DNA of 64,000 nucleotides from an uncultured Bacteroidota bacterium (GTDB taxonomy: Bacteria; Bacteroidota; Bacteroidia; Chitinophagales; Chitinophagaceae): assembly GCA_903824665.1 (NCBI GenBank), contig CAIJXT010000006.1:62001-126000 (forward strand), given 5' to 3'. This document shows, one piece after another, positions 1 to 9,300 of this stretch. The position numbers and the translations under genes are program-made. The notes below the pieces were generated by a model that was given only the letters and a program-made list of their open reading frames with translations, made no database searches and was not told the DNA's origin. The first letter of the stretch is position 1. The number at the start of each line of letters is the position of its first letter.

Positions 1-186
1 GTAAAAACGATGGTGGTGCTGATAGGTGGCGCATTTGGTGTGACGGATACTGTGCGGAGCAAGGCCAAGCAGTGCTGGTCGCTGTCGGGCCTGGTATTTC
101 CGCATCAGCTGGTGCGCCTGATTGTTGCAGAGCAGGTATACCGATCGTTCAGCATTCTGAACAACTCGCCGTATCATCATGTGTGA
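1..186 (+). CDS. rlmH: RlmH 23S rRNA methyltransferase, C-terminal part (gene starts before the window)
   Basis: The first 61 codons read in frame 1 give the end of RlmH, the SPOUT methyltransferase that adds the N3 methyl group to pseudouridine 1915 of 23S rRNA in the cytoplasm. Visible family signatures are the glycine-rich SAM loop (IGGAFGV), the LSLS-like stretch written here as WSLSGLVFPHQLVR, the EQVYR helix and the terminal PYHHV. These match the last third of the usual 155-160 residue protein. The stop is TGA at 184-186. The start lies outside the window, so upstream context and promoter are not visible. Family assignment rests on the motif string, which is highly characteristic. Confidence 0.95.
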   Translation, partial: VKTMVVLIGGAFGVTDTVRSKAKQCWSLSGLVFPHQLVRLIVAEQVYRSFSILNNSPYHHV

Positions 187-193
187 GTTTTTT

Positions 194-248
194 GGGGGAT
201 TAGGGATTGGGAGATTCGGAATTGGGGATTGGGATTTAGGGGTTTGGG
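194..248 (+). repeat. Degenerate GGGATT-type simple repeat, possible G-quadruplex
   Basis: Between rlmH and amn there is a run of imperfect 6-8 nt units around GGGATT (G-tracts at 194-198, 203-205, 209-211, 224-227, 231-233, 239-242 and 246-248). The last four tracts are separated by only 3-5 nt and so meet the usual G3+N1-7 quadruplex pattern on the plus strand. It starts 8 nt after the rlmH stop and ends about 86 nt before the amn start. Function unknown. Confidence 0.7.
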
Positions 249-334
249 ATTAGGAGTTGTGAAATCTGCGTTAGGAATTGGTGAGTGGGTTCCCGGACGT
301 TTGGTTTCGATTGTATACTTTTTACCTTTAGCAT

Positions 335-1105
335 ATGAAGACAAAACAGGAAATTGTAACCAACTGGCTGCCGAGGTATACGGGTAAACAGCCGGAGGAA
401 TTTGGCCGATATATTTTGCTTTGCAATTTCAGCAAGTATGTGTCGCTGTTTGCAGAGCTGCATGGTGTACCGGTAAGCGGACTGGACAAACCTATGCAAT
501 GCGCCACGGCAGGCGACATCACCATGCTGAACTTTGGTATGGGCAGCCCGGGTGCTGCGACGGTGATGGATCTGCTGTCGGCAATAAGCCCCAAGGCTGT
601 GCTGTTTCTGGGAAAATGCGGCGGCCTGAAAAAGAACAATAATGTTGGCGACCTGATACTGCCGATAGCGGCCATACGGGGAGAGGGAACGAGCAATGAC
701 TACTTTCCGCCAGAGGTGCCTGCGCTTCCTGCCTTCGCACTGCAGAAAGCAATATCAACGACTATACGCGACTATTCGCTCGACTACTGGACGGGCACGG
801 TGTTTACCACCAACCGACGTGTGTGGGAGCATGACGAGGAGTTTAAAGCGTATCTGCGCAAGATACGTGCGATGGCGATAGATATGGAGACAGCAACCAT
901 CTTCACGACCGGGTTCTACAACAAGATACCGACGGGGGCATTGCTGCTGGTATCTGACCAGCCCATGACACCAGATGGTGTAAAAACTACGGAAAGCGAC
1001 AGCAAGGTAACGAGGGACTACGTAACTACCCACCTGAACATAGGTATAGACTCGCTGAAGCAACTGATCAATGACGGACAAACGGTAAAACATCTGCGCT
1101 TCTGA
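335..1105 (+). CDS. amn: AMP nucleosidase, short Bacteroidota form
   Basis: A 256-residue protein of the purine nucleoside phosphorylase/uridine phosphorylase fold. It resembles the compact AMP nucleosidases annotated in Bacteroidota, which hydrolyse AMP to adenine and ribose 5-phosphate in the cytoplasm. Visible hallmarks are the phosphate-site region NFGMGSPGAATVMDLL, the GKCGGL loop and the nucleobase/ribose motif AIDMETATIF near residue 185. Proteobacterial Amn is about 480 residues with an extra N-terminal domain that is absent here. ATG at 335 is the natural start; a near-consensus -7 box, TACCTTTA, lies at 323-330. A strong bidirectional terminator follows, shared with the convergent gene. 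Another PNP-family substrate cannot be excluded from sequence alone. Confidence 0.85.
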   Translation: MKTKQEIVTNWLPRYTGKQPEEFGRYILLCNFSKYVSLFAELHGVPVSGLDKPMQCATAGDITMLNFGMGSPGAATVMDLLSAISPKAVLFLGKCGGLKKNNNVGDLILPIAAIRGEGTSNDYFPPEVPALPAFALQKAISTTIRDYSLDYWTGTVFTTNRRVWEHDEEFKAYLRKIRAMAIDMETATIFTTGFYNKIPTGALLLVSDQPMTPDGVKTTESDSKVTRDYVTTHLNIGIDSLKQLINDGQTVKHLRF

Positions 1106-1129
1106 CAAGCGCACAACTAACCGAAATAA

Positions 1130-1165
1130 AAATGAGCGGCGGATACCAAAATCCGCCGCTCATTT
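1130..1165. terminator. Bidirectional terminator between amn and the PNGase F-like gene
   Basis: Perfect 15-bp stem: 1130-1144 pairs with 1151-1165 around a 6-nt loop (accaaa). The core is GAGCGGCGGAT, with A-rich and T-rich flanks. It lies between two converging genes and can serve both. Confidence 0.9.
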
Positions 1166-1198
1166 ATTGTCAGAACCGCCCAACGGGCAGGAAAATTA

Positions 1199-3160
1199 TT
1201 ACTTAGCTATCAGCAGGCGTGATTGCAGTTTGTCTCCGTTTTCGGCTACGAACAGCACGGTGTACACACCTGTGCTGAGGTTGCCGGTGTTGAGCTCCTG
1301 ATGCGTGCCTGTAGCTGCGGCTGTGAACACTACCCTACCTACGGCATCGATGATGTGTATGGTACCACCATTGCCAGACAGGCCGGCGAAATCAATATTA
1401 ACTACCTCTGCAGCGGGGTTTGGATATACCTCCATAGACGCTGATGACGGTGTAACATCGGTAACAGCAGCTGGTGCACTGATGTAGAAATTCTGCACAA
1501 AATTGCAGCCGAAGTCGTGAGAGTAGTTGCCGGCATAAGAGTAGCCATTGAGCGGAATATTAGTACCGTTGGCGTACTTGCGTACATAGAAACTGCCTGC
1601 ATTAACACCGAGGCTTGCATTCTGTACATATAACCACCAGCGCAGACCGTCGCAGCCTCCGTCTGTAAGCTCTAAGCGATAGCAACCTGTAGGCAGGGCA
1701 ACAGTGTCGGTGTAGAGCTTGTTGATGGCATTACCTGTTCTGGAGCGTACCACCACATTTTCGCTGTTGTATATGCGCCAGTTGGTTTCGCTGATGCCGC
1801 CCGTGCCCTGATTGTTGGTCAACATTGCGATACGGAATTTGTCGTCCCAACGTGGTGCAGGCATAAACTGGCTAGCCATTTTGTTGTTGGTGCTGTCTGC
1901 GTCTTTAGAACCATTGACGGTAGTGATGCGGGCCTCGAAGGTAGCAGCAACGGTGCTGCCGGTAATAGGCTCGAGACCTGTGAGTGCAGGCAGTGTGATA
2001 TCGGCAGACTCCATAGAGTTGAGGGCACCAGACCAGGTGAACATCTGCCTGGCACCACCTTTGATGCCATACTCGAATGAAATGAGGTTGATGAAACCGG
2101 CACCCCTGTTTTTTACAGTGATGACTGGTGACCCGCAGATAGGATTCTGGCGGAAGTGGTTCTCGTTGTTAGTAGGTGCTACGATATCTTCGATAGATGC
2201 ATCTCTGGCTTTATTGATCTTGCCATAAAATATCACCAACCCCTCTGTTGTGTAGCTGCCGAGGCCGCCACCAGTGCTGATGAAGGGATCGAACTGCAAA
2301 CCCAAACTGAATGGTGTGCCACTAGTAATACCCGGAAGGTTGTGAAAATTGGAACGCACCAGTGCGCCGGGGCACCAGTTGGCACGATCAAAAATCCAGG
2401 TACCTGACTGTGGTGACAACTCATTGATACCACAATCGTCGCGCCAGATCTCTTTGGTAGCTACTGAGCTGCCATTGAGCATAACCTGGTAGTTTTTGGA
2501 GAGGAACTCGCAGCAACCACTATCGTCGCTACCATGGCCGGTGATGTTGAATTTCAGCTCGGCAGATTCGGTACCGTTGGGTGCCACTGCAGGCACCGGG
2601 GTGAACTTTGTGTTGATGCTGGTAGCGCCGCCATAACCATGGCTGCCACGCCACATACGCTGCATGCCCACCACTGTGCGGTCGGGGGTACCATGTACAA
2701 ATGCAAAGCGGATGTTGGCAGTAAAGCCGCCTGAATAGCCTGAATAATGGAGCCTGATGGTAGCAGGGCCTTGCAGCTTGCTGACATAGTCGGTAACATC
2801 AAACACCAGATTCTGCTTCCAGGTGATGGGCGTGCGTGGTGCGCCGGAATTGGCATAAGGCGTGATGAGCCTGCCGAGTTCCAGGGTGTCGCCACCGGGT
2901 GTCATGAGGAAGTTCTGAACGGTGTAATCCCAGTCGCCGCAATAGGTAGGGCTGCCGGGGCAAACATACTTGCCAAGAGTAAAGATCATGTAGACATTAC
3001 GGTAGGAACCACCGGTAGGAAAAACCACTGTGGAATCGTAATTGCCATAATACGCAAGCTCATTCACATTTGCCTGTACCCAGGTAGTATCTCCGGCCGC
3101 TGCTTTAGCTGTGTTTCCTGCAAAAAGAAACAGACAAGCGATGTACAATAACTTTTTCAT
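1199..3160 (-). CDS. Secreted PNGase F-like protein with T9SS sorting domain
   Basis: A 653-residue exported protein. It begins with a signal peptide (MKKLLYIACLFLFAGNTAKA). Residues about 25-330 resemble the two eight-stranded jelly-roll domains of peptide-N-glycosidase F, which removes N-glycans by hydrolysing the Asn-GlcNAc amide. Landmarks are YCGDWDY (region of the first catalytic Asp in the family), GHGSDDSGCCEF and IWRDDC. A middle beta-rich region follows. The last 75 residues are a T9SS type A sorting domain (MEVYPNPAAEVVNIDF ... GVYTVLF), so it should cross the outer membrane through the Por secretion system and be cleaved or anchored at the surface. A -7 box lies at 3184-3191. Activity is not proven, because catalytic residues were matched from memory. 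Confidence 0.8.
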   Translation of the reverse strand: MKKLLYIACLFLFAGNTAKAAAGDTTWVQANVNELAYYGNYDSTVVFPTGGSYRNVYMIFTLGKYVCPGSPTYCGDWDYTVQNFLMTPGGDTLELGRLITPYANSGAPRTPITWKQNLVFDVTDYVSKLQGPATIRLHYSGYSGGFTANIRFAFVHGTPDRTVVGMQRMWRGSHGYGGATSINTKFTPVPAVAPNGTESAELKFNITGHGSDDSGCCEFLSKNYQVMLNGSSVATKEIWRDDCGINELSPQSGTWIFDRANWCPGALVRSNFHNLPGITSGTPFSLGLQFDPFISTGGGLGSYTTEGLVIFYGKINKARDASIEDIVAPTNNENHFRQNPICGSPVITVKNRGAGFINLISFEYGIKGGARQMFTWSGALNSMESADITLPALTGLEPITGSTVAATFEARITTVNGSKDADSTNNKMASQFMPAPRWDDKFRIAMLTNNQGTGGISETNWRIYNSENVVVRSRTGNAINKLYTDTVALPTGCYRLELTDGGCDGLRWWLYVQNASLGVNAGSFYVRKYANGTNIPLNGYSYAGNYSHDFGCNFVQNFYISAPAAVTDVTPSSASMEVYPNPAAEVVNIDFAGLSGNGGTIHIIDAVGRVVFTAAATGTHQELNTGNLSTGVYTVLFVAENGDKLQSRLLIAK

Positions 3161-3183
3161 TAATAATTGAAGTTTGTAAGCAG

Positions 3184-3191
3184 CAAATATA
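3184..3191 (-). promoter_or_regulatory. -7 box of the PNGase F-like gene
   Basis: The minus strand reads TATATTTG, an exact match to the Bacteroidota -7 consensus TAnnTTTG, 23 nt upstream of the start codon at 3160. No clear -33 TTG at the expected spacing. Confidence 0.6.
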
Positions 3192-3248
3192 ATTATAAGA
3201 TAACAGCGGGAATGATTTTATTTTCCACAAGGTATTGGCAAAAATGGG

Positions 3249-5360
3249 TCAGGGTTGGATGACAGGGGAATCAGGAACGGTGGGTGATGGCGCTTCATTC
3301 AGGGGCAATTCGACATAAAAGTCGCTACCTGCGCCCTCGGTACTTACAAAATGAATAGTTCCATTTTCGGCTTCGACAATCTGGCGGCAAATGGACAAGC
3401 CGACACCATAGGATACCTCTCCGGCTGTACCTTTTCGCCGTGCCTCCGAGAAAGGGTTGAATATATGCGCCTGCACATCGGCAGGAATACCTATACCGTT
3501 GTCTGAAACGGTGATGCGCAAATGGGTATCGCTGAGGGCAGTTGATACAGTAACAGTCGCATTCAAAGGGCTGAACTTAATGGAATTGGTGATGAGGTTG
3601 CTCACGACCCTACCGATTTTTGCGGCATTAACGAAACAGTACAAAGGCTCTGGTGCGAGTTGCAGTGCCAATGTCTGCTTTTTTTCTCTGGCCTTGAATC
3701 TGAGCACGTCGACCGCATTGGATACCAGCACATTTACATCAATGCGTTCCTTGTTTTTTGATTGCGCTGTATGTCTGTCGCTGAACTCAAGTAACTCATT
3801 GATGAGTGTAAGTGACCCGGCAGCGGCATTTCGCATCATCTTGAGGAGGGATCTTTGTTCGTCATCGAGATTATCTTCCCCCAGCAGGTCTATGATGGAT
3901 AATACCGCGCTGACAGGATTTCGCAGATCGTGAACAACGATATTCAGTATGCGGTCTTTTTCAGTGTTGCTCTTGCTCAGCAACTCCATGGCATCCTGCA
4001 GCCGGGCTTTCTGTTCATTGATCTGGTTATTCAACTTTGTAAGTTCGGCTACGTTTCGCCTGCTGCGGCTGTAATTTCGATATACGAGACCAACAATGAT
4101 GAGGACGGTAGCGATAGCGGCAAGCGAGAAGTAGAGGTAAATGCGACTTAGCTGTTCGTTTTTGCGAAGCAGCGTAATCTGGTATTGAGCTTCCTTCATC
4201 TGTACCAACTGGCCGTAGTCTGTTTTTTGCAGGTTAGCATTTGCCGAATCTGTTTTGTTTCTGAGCGAAACATAGGCTTCCAAATGACCAAAAGCACCTG
4301 GCAATGCTTTCATCTTCGCGATAAGGTACATGAGATGTTCCCACCTGATTCTTATATCATTTTCAGGAAATTCAGCCAGCCTGGCCTCTATTCTGCTGAG
4401 TGCCTCCATTGCCTTATCCGTCTTAGCAGTAGCAAAATATAACTCGGCCAATTGCATCATGGCATACATTGCGTCTTTGCGGTCGAAATCGGGTCGGTCG
4501 TTTATTGCAATACTTTTCTGCAATAATACCTCTGAACTGTCTGGCTGACCGGCAGCCATGAATACTTTGGCCATATTACCTAACGCCACACCTGTAGCGA
4601 TTTCGGAGAACCTATCGACATCGTATCTGGCCAGGCGTGCTCTATTTGAACTTATGTAATTTAAAGACAACCGATAGTTTTCCAGAGCGGAGTCGTTTTG
4701 ACCAATCTGGGTATAGGCAAGGCCAATATTTCCATACAATTCGACCACTCTGTAAAAGGCAAAATTGTTGTCGTTGCACGCTCTGTTCTGTGAAGTAGCC
4801 TCTTTGAAATACCGGATCGCTTCGGAGAACTTCTTCTGGCGGTAGGAGACCATCCCCAGGTGATAATTGAGATTAGCAATGTTGCAGGAATCGCCAATTT
4901 TGATGGCAAAGATTATGGCCCTTGAATAATATTCAAAGGCCTCCATTAAGTTGTTCGCTGAAAAATTTCTATCGCCTTTTGATGCCAGCGAACCGAGATA
5001 CAGTGCCGCATGCCTGTTCTGGAGCCCAAACTTTTCGATCAAAAGTGCTGTAGAGTCGTTATATATGCCGTTTGAATCCAGTTTGAAATCATAATAAGAC
5101 TGAGCAGTGCGGCACGTAAAATAGGCAACCATGTAGTCGGGCGAGGCATTATCCTTGTGCTGCGTCAGAGAATCGACAAATCGTGCCGAAGCTGCCTTTC
5201 CAAGCGTTCTGTACAGTGAATCGTAGCGGCTATAAACTCTGTCGAAAAGCATTTTGCCTTCGCGGTCAGATGCACCACATGCTATCAGGAAAATCAGCAC
5301 GGGCAAAATTATGACTGACCACCCAAGCCTGATTTTAGAACCGAAGACTGTGATATGCAT
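3249..5360 (-). CDS. TPR-containing sensor histidine kinase, predicted lipoprotein
   Basis: A 703-residue sensor kinase. An N-terminal hydrophobic segment ends in a lipobox-like LIAC with Cys28. A periplasmic part with several TPR-like helical repeats follows (about 130-330). Next come a transmembrane segment near 408-427, a coiled-coil linker, and HisKA with the phospho-acceptor H477 in NIVVHDLRNP. The HATPase_c domain has visible N (NLITNSIKF), G1 (DNGIGIP) and G2 (GVGLSICRQI) boxes. It lies 50 nt downstream of the LytTR regulator on the same strand, so the two should form an operon and a cognate pair. TPR sensor kinases of this layout are common in Bacteroidota; the ligand is unknown. Having both a lipobox and a later TM segment is unusual but seen in this class. 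Confidence 0.9.
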   Translation of the reverse strand: MHITVFGSKIRLGWSVIILPVLIFLIACGASDREGKMLFDRVYSRYDSLYRTLGKAASARFVDSLTQHKDNASPDYMVAYFTCRTAQSYYDFKLDSNGIYNDSTALLIEKFGLQNRHAALYLGSLASKGDRNFSANNLMEAFEYYSRAIIFAIKIGDSCNIANLNYHLGMVSYRQKKFSEAIRYFKEATSQNRACNDNNFAFYRVVELYGNIGLAYTQIGQNDSALENYRLSLNYISSNRARLARYDVDRFSEIATGVALGNMAKVFMAAGQPDSSEVLLQKSIAINDRPDFDRKDAMYAMMQLAELYFATAKTDKAMEALSRIEARLAEFPENDIRIRWEHLMYLIAKMKALPGAFGHLEAYVSLRNKTDSANANLQKTDYGQLVQMKEAQYQITLLRKNEQLSRIYLYFSLAAIATVLIIVGLVYRNYSRSRRNVAELTKLNNQINEQKARLQDAMELLSKSNTEKDRILNIVVHDLRNPVSAVLSIIDLLGEDNLDDEQRSLLKMMRNAAAGSLTLINELLEFSDRHTAQSKNKERIDVNVLVSNAVDVLRFKAREKKQTLALQLAPEPLYCFVNAAKIGRVVSNLITNSIKFSPLNATVTVSTALSDTHLRITVSDNGIGIPADVQAHIFNPFSEARRKGTAGEVSYGVGLSICRQIVEAENGTIHFVSTEGAGSDFYVELPLNEAPSPTVPDSPVIQP

Positions 5361-5410
5361 AATTTTAACAGGCTGAATAATGTATTAATAATGGTGTTTT
5401 GCTGTGCCTA

Positions 5411-6139
5411 TCAGAGCACCATTCGCAGGTGTTTTTTCAGTTCCTGTAAATGGGTGTCGGTAACATCGAACGAACCATAGGCCGTAACAAGGGTATTGCC
5501 GGTAACCTCCTGAATAAAAGATGCATTGATGGCTTCTGCCCTGTTTATCCGGACGAACTCTTTTTGAAGACTTTTCGGCACAATATTGGTCAGCGTTTTA
5601 TTTAAGGTACTTCTGATCAGGTAGGTAGTTTTATCGAGCCGGGTAATGACCTGTGTATAATTTTGATTGACTGCCAGACAAACCACGTCGGCCCAGTGAA
5701 TTTTGCGAAAGGAGTTTCCCTGTTTGACGAAGAAACTATCATTAGTTACATAGGTGGAGTCGTCTGTAGCTTTTTCGAGCGCATTATTGATGGCAACCAG
5801 TAAAGATGTGGCACTAACCGGCTTATTGAGGAAAGCTGATGGTGCAGCATCCACGACGTCCTGCATGGTAGCGTCACAAACGTCGGATGTAATAAATACA
5901 AATGGCGATTTATATGTTCCGCTAATGAGCTTACCGATGTCAATGCCTGTTTTTTTTCCGTTGAGGTTGATATCTACCAATGCTATGTCAAAATCAGCAG
6001 TATTGAGCAATTGCAATGCAGATTCTAAATTATTGGCGACACCGGCAACAGCGAAGCCGATCTTCTTAACCGCTACCTGCAAAAAATCACTCCAATACTC
6101 TTCGTCTTCTACTATCAACACATTAACAATATAACCCAT
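5411..6139 (-). CDS. LytTR-family response regulator
   Basis: A 242-residue transcription regulator. The receiver domain spans about 5-122, with acidic pocket EDEE, phospho-acceptor D56 (IALVD) and conserved K106 (LNKPV). A LytTR DNA-binding domain spans about 132-240 (FFVKQGNSFRKIHWADV ... FVRINRAEAIN). ATG at 6139 is supported by an exact -7 box at 6156-6163. It is the first gene of an operon with the TPR histidine kinase. The divergent neighbour is the giant repeat protein gene at 6309. Three TCGCCA repeats 21 bp apart in the shared intergenic region are candidate binding sites, consistent with LytTR proteins recognising direct repeats on one DNA face. Autoregulation and control of the giant gene are inferences. 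Confidence 0.93.
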   Translation of the reverse strand: MGYIVNVLIVEDEEYWSDFLQVAVKKIGFAVAGVANNLESALQLLNTADFDIALVDINLNGKKTGIDIGKLISGTYKSPFVFITSDVCDATMQDVVDAAPSAFLNKPVSATSLLVAINNALEKATDDSTYVTNDSFFVKQGNSFRKIHWADVVCLAVNQNYTQVITRLDKTTYLIRSTLNKTLTNIVPKSLQKEFVRINRAEAINASFIQEVTGNTLVTAYGSFDVTDTHLQELKKHLRMVL

Positions 6140-6155
6140 GCTTTTGTATTTGAAA

Positions 6156-6163
6156 CAAAGTTA
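6156..6163 (-). promoter_or_regulatory. -7 box of the LytTR regulator operon
   Basis: The minus strand reads TAACTTTG, an exact TAnnTTTG match, giving a 5' leader of roughly 10 nt before ATG 6139. The 21-bp repeats lie directly upstream of it. Confidence 0.6.
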
Positions 6164-6170
6164 AAAAAAC

Positions 6171-6218
6171 TCGCCATTAAAAAATGCCAGTTCGCCACCA
6201 AAAACAGGCTATTCGCCA
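6171..6218. promoter_or_regulatory. Three phased TCGCCA repeats, candidate LytTR operator
   Basis: TCGCCA occurs at 6171-6176, 6192-6197 and 6213-6218, exactly 21 bp apart. The first two copies are each followed by two bases and then an A-run (TCGCCAnnAAAAA). LytTR regulators characteristically bind direct repeats about 21-22 bp apart. The array sits between the -7 box of the regulator (minus strand) and the giant T9SS gene (plus strand). Binding is inferred, not shown. Confidence 0.55.
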
Positions 6219-6308
6219 TCGTTGGAAAAATAACTTTCAACCAAAACAAAAACTTTGCCTTCAGAAAAGTATCAGTTAATCAAAAAGCTAAACAAAAAAA
6301 ACAGATTT

Positions 6309-9300
6309 ATGAGCACAATTCAAACCAATGAAGCGATCTGCGGTGGTAAAGGCAGCGCAACGATCAAAGTGCCAGGGCAAATGACGGCACTGATGCGGCA
6401 GAATGGCAACCCATTAGGTTTCCTGCTGATGTTTTGTTTGATGATCTTTGCAGGAGGAACTGCAGAAGGTCAGAAACTGACCTTTGACGGAATTGACGAC
6501 TACGTGATCGTGCAGCCACACTCGTCGATGGAAACGAATGTGGGTACGATAGAGGCTTGGGTTCGCCCGACCTGGGCAGCCAACACCCGCCCTCCCGGCA
6601 ACCCTACCATAGTTGGTATGCGTCCGGTAGAATGGTGGATGGCGCGGTATAGCTTTCACCTGAACAACGCTCTGGACGGTTTGGGGATGTGGAACGGCAG
6701 CTCGTACAACTCCGTTGCGTTCTCTTTTACTCAAAACCAGTGGTACCATGTCGCATTCGTATACTCAACAACAAACTGCGCGGTGTATGTGGACGGGAAT
6801 TTTGTAGGCAATACAAACAACGGCATCGCGGCTTCAAATACGGGAATACCACTGCGAATAGGTATTGCGGACAACGTTGGCTTCAACGAATCCTGGTTAG
6901 GTGATATAGAAGAAGTGCGTGTATGGAACACACAACGCACTGAAACACAACTTGAGGACAATATGAACTGCGATGTGCCACAGCAGACAGCATTGGTGGC
7001 TTACTACCGTTTTGATGAAGGAATAGCAGGCGGCAACAATACCGGCAGCACTGTAGTGACAGACTATAGTGGCAACAACAATTGCGGCGCGCTCATGAAC
7101 TTTACCAGGACGGGAACCGCGTCAAACTACACAGCGGCTTTTATATCAGCATGCAATTCAATTATAATTCCAGCACCTGGTATCACATCGGGTACAAATG
7201 AAATATGCGTAGGACAAACAACAGACCTGGACAATACTGTAGCCGGCGGCGCCTGGAGCAGCAGTAATACCGGCCGCGCTACAGTAAACGCCAGTACCGG
7301 TGTTGTGACCGGCATCAGTGCTGGCACAGTAAACATCACCTACCTACTGAATTGCCGGACGACAATATATGGCGTAACAGTGAACCCGGTGGCCGCTGTG
7401 ACACTTGGCAACAACGGACCACTGTGCGCACCAGCCACACTGAACCTGACCAGCAGCCTGACCGGAGGAACATCACCGTTCAACTATTCGTGGAGTGGGC
7501 CGAACACCTTCTCGTCGACAAATGCAAACCCAACAATACCTGCCGCAACAGCCGCTGCCGCGGGTGTATATACATTGACGGTAACTGATGCAAAAGGCTG
7601 CGGTACTACAGGTACGAAAACTATGACCGCGACTGTAAGACCTACACCAGGACCAATAGGAGGGAATGCGAACATATGTATCGGAACAACGAACACGCTT
7701 ACAAATGGTCTTGGAGGCGGAACCTGGGCCAGTACCAACGTAACAATAGCCACCGTTAACGCGTCGGGTGCTGTGAATGGCATTGCTCTGGGTAATGCTA
7801 CAATTATCTATACTGTTGACGGATGTTCTAATTCGAGAATAGTGAGTGTCAATCCATTTCCGGCGGCAATAACAGGTGGAGACTCGGTAGTGTATTGTGT
7901 AGGTAAGACAACAGTACTGAGCAACGTAACCACACCAGGCGTATGGAGCGCCACCAACAGCAGCATTGCAACGGTAAATGCAGCAACAGGGGTAGTGACC
8001 GGTACGGGTGGTGGTGCTACCAACATCAGCTATACCAACAGCTTTGGCTGTTCTGTAACCAAAGAAGTAACAGTGAATGCTACACTTGCAGCCAATACGG
8101 GTACCGGCATTGTATGCCTGAACCAACCATTTTCGGTGGCTGTACTGGGCAATGTAGTACCGGGCGGCATATGGAGCAGCAGCAATGAATCGAGAGCCAA
8201 AGTGAGCCCCCATACCGGAGTAATAAAAGGCGTGGGACTGGGCACGGCTATTATTACTTATTCATTGGGATCAGGTTGCCAGGCAACATCAGTATTAACG
8301 GTGAACCCTGCAGTGAATATCATAATAGGTGATGTAATGATATGCCCGGGCACTACATCTATGTTGACCAACTTTACAGCGGGCGGCACATGGAGCAGCA
8401 GTGATACACTCACCGCAACCATATCGCCAGCAGGGGGCATGGTAACAGGTATACACGAGGGACAGGCAATCATCAGCTATATCGTAAATGCCGGCTGCTA
8501 CAAGACCACAAACATGACCATATATGGTGCAATGAATCCGATAGCAGGTATTGATACGGTATGCCAGGGAGCTACTACAACACTGACGAGCGGACCAGCA
8601 GCGGGAACCTGGAGCAGCAGCCACACCACCGCTGCAATACATGTAACATCGGGCGTATTGACAGGCATGACGAGCGGCACATCACGCATCACCTACAGGA
8701 ACAGTTCAACCGGTTGTTTCGTAACGCGGGTGATCACTGTAAATCCTGCTGCGTCAGCAATAACAGGTGCCACATCATTATGTCCTGGCGATACAGTGCA
8801 GCTCAGCAATAGCGCAATTGGTGGCACATGGACCAGCAGCAATAGTGCAAGAGCCGCCATAGACGCATCGACAGGTGAGTTGATAGGAATAAGCTCAGGA
8901 ACAGCAACCATTACCTATGCAACCAGCCCTACCTGCTATAGTACCAGAACACAGACGGTACATAATACGCCAGCAAACATAGGCGGTACTGCAGCAGTGT
9001 GTGAAGGAGCTACCACTGCATTGTACAGCAGTGCCGGCGGCACATGGAGCAGCAGCAATACAGCAACAGCGACAGTAAGCACAACCGGAGTAGTGCGCGG
9101 AATTGATGAAGGCGTAACAACCATATCGTACCGGATAGCAGCTACCGGATGTGAAACGACAAGGGAGGTTACAGTGAATGCGGTACCTGCTGCGCTTACC
9201 GGAACTATGAATGTTTGTGCCGGTAGCACTACCACCCTTAGCTCAGCTACTACAGGTGGTGTATGGACCAGCAGCAACGTAGCCAAGGCAACAGTAGACG

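Noticed and set aside
6255..6308. TTG start at 6255 for the giant surface protein
   Set aside because: The extra 18 residues are highly basic and precede, rather than form, the signal peptide; ATG 6309 or later ATGs fit better.
7473..8213. Long Cys/Tyr-rich minus-strand reading frame in the repeat gene
   Set aside because: Its composition is the mirror of the repeated GGTWSSSN coding sequence, and no motif, signal or promoter supports it.
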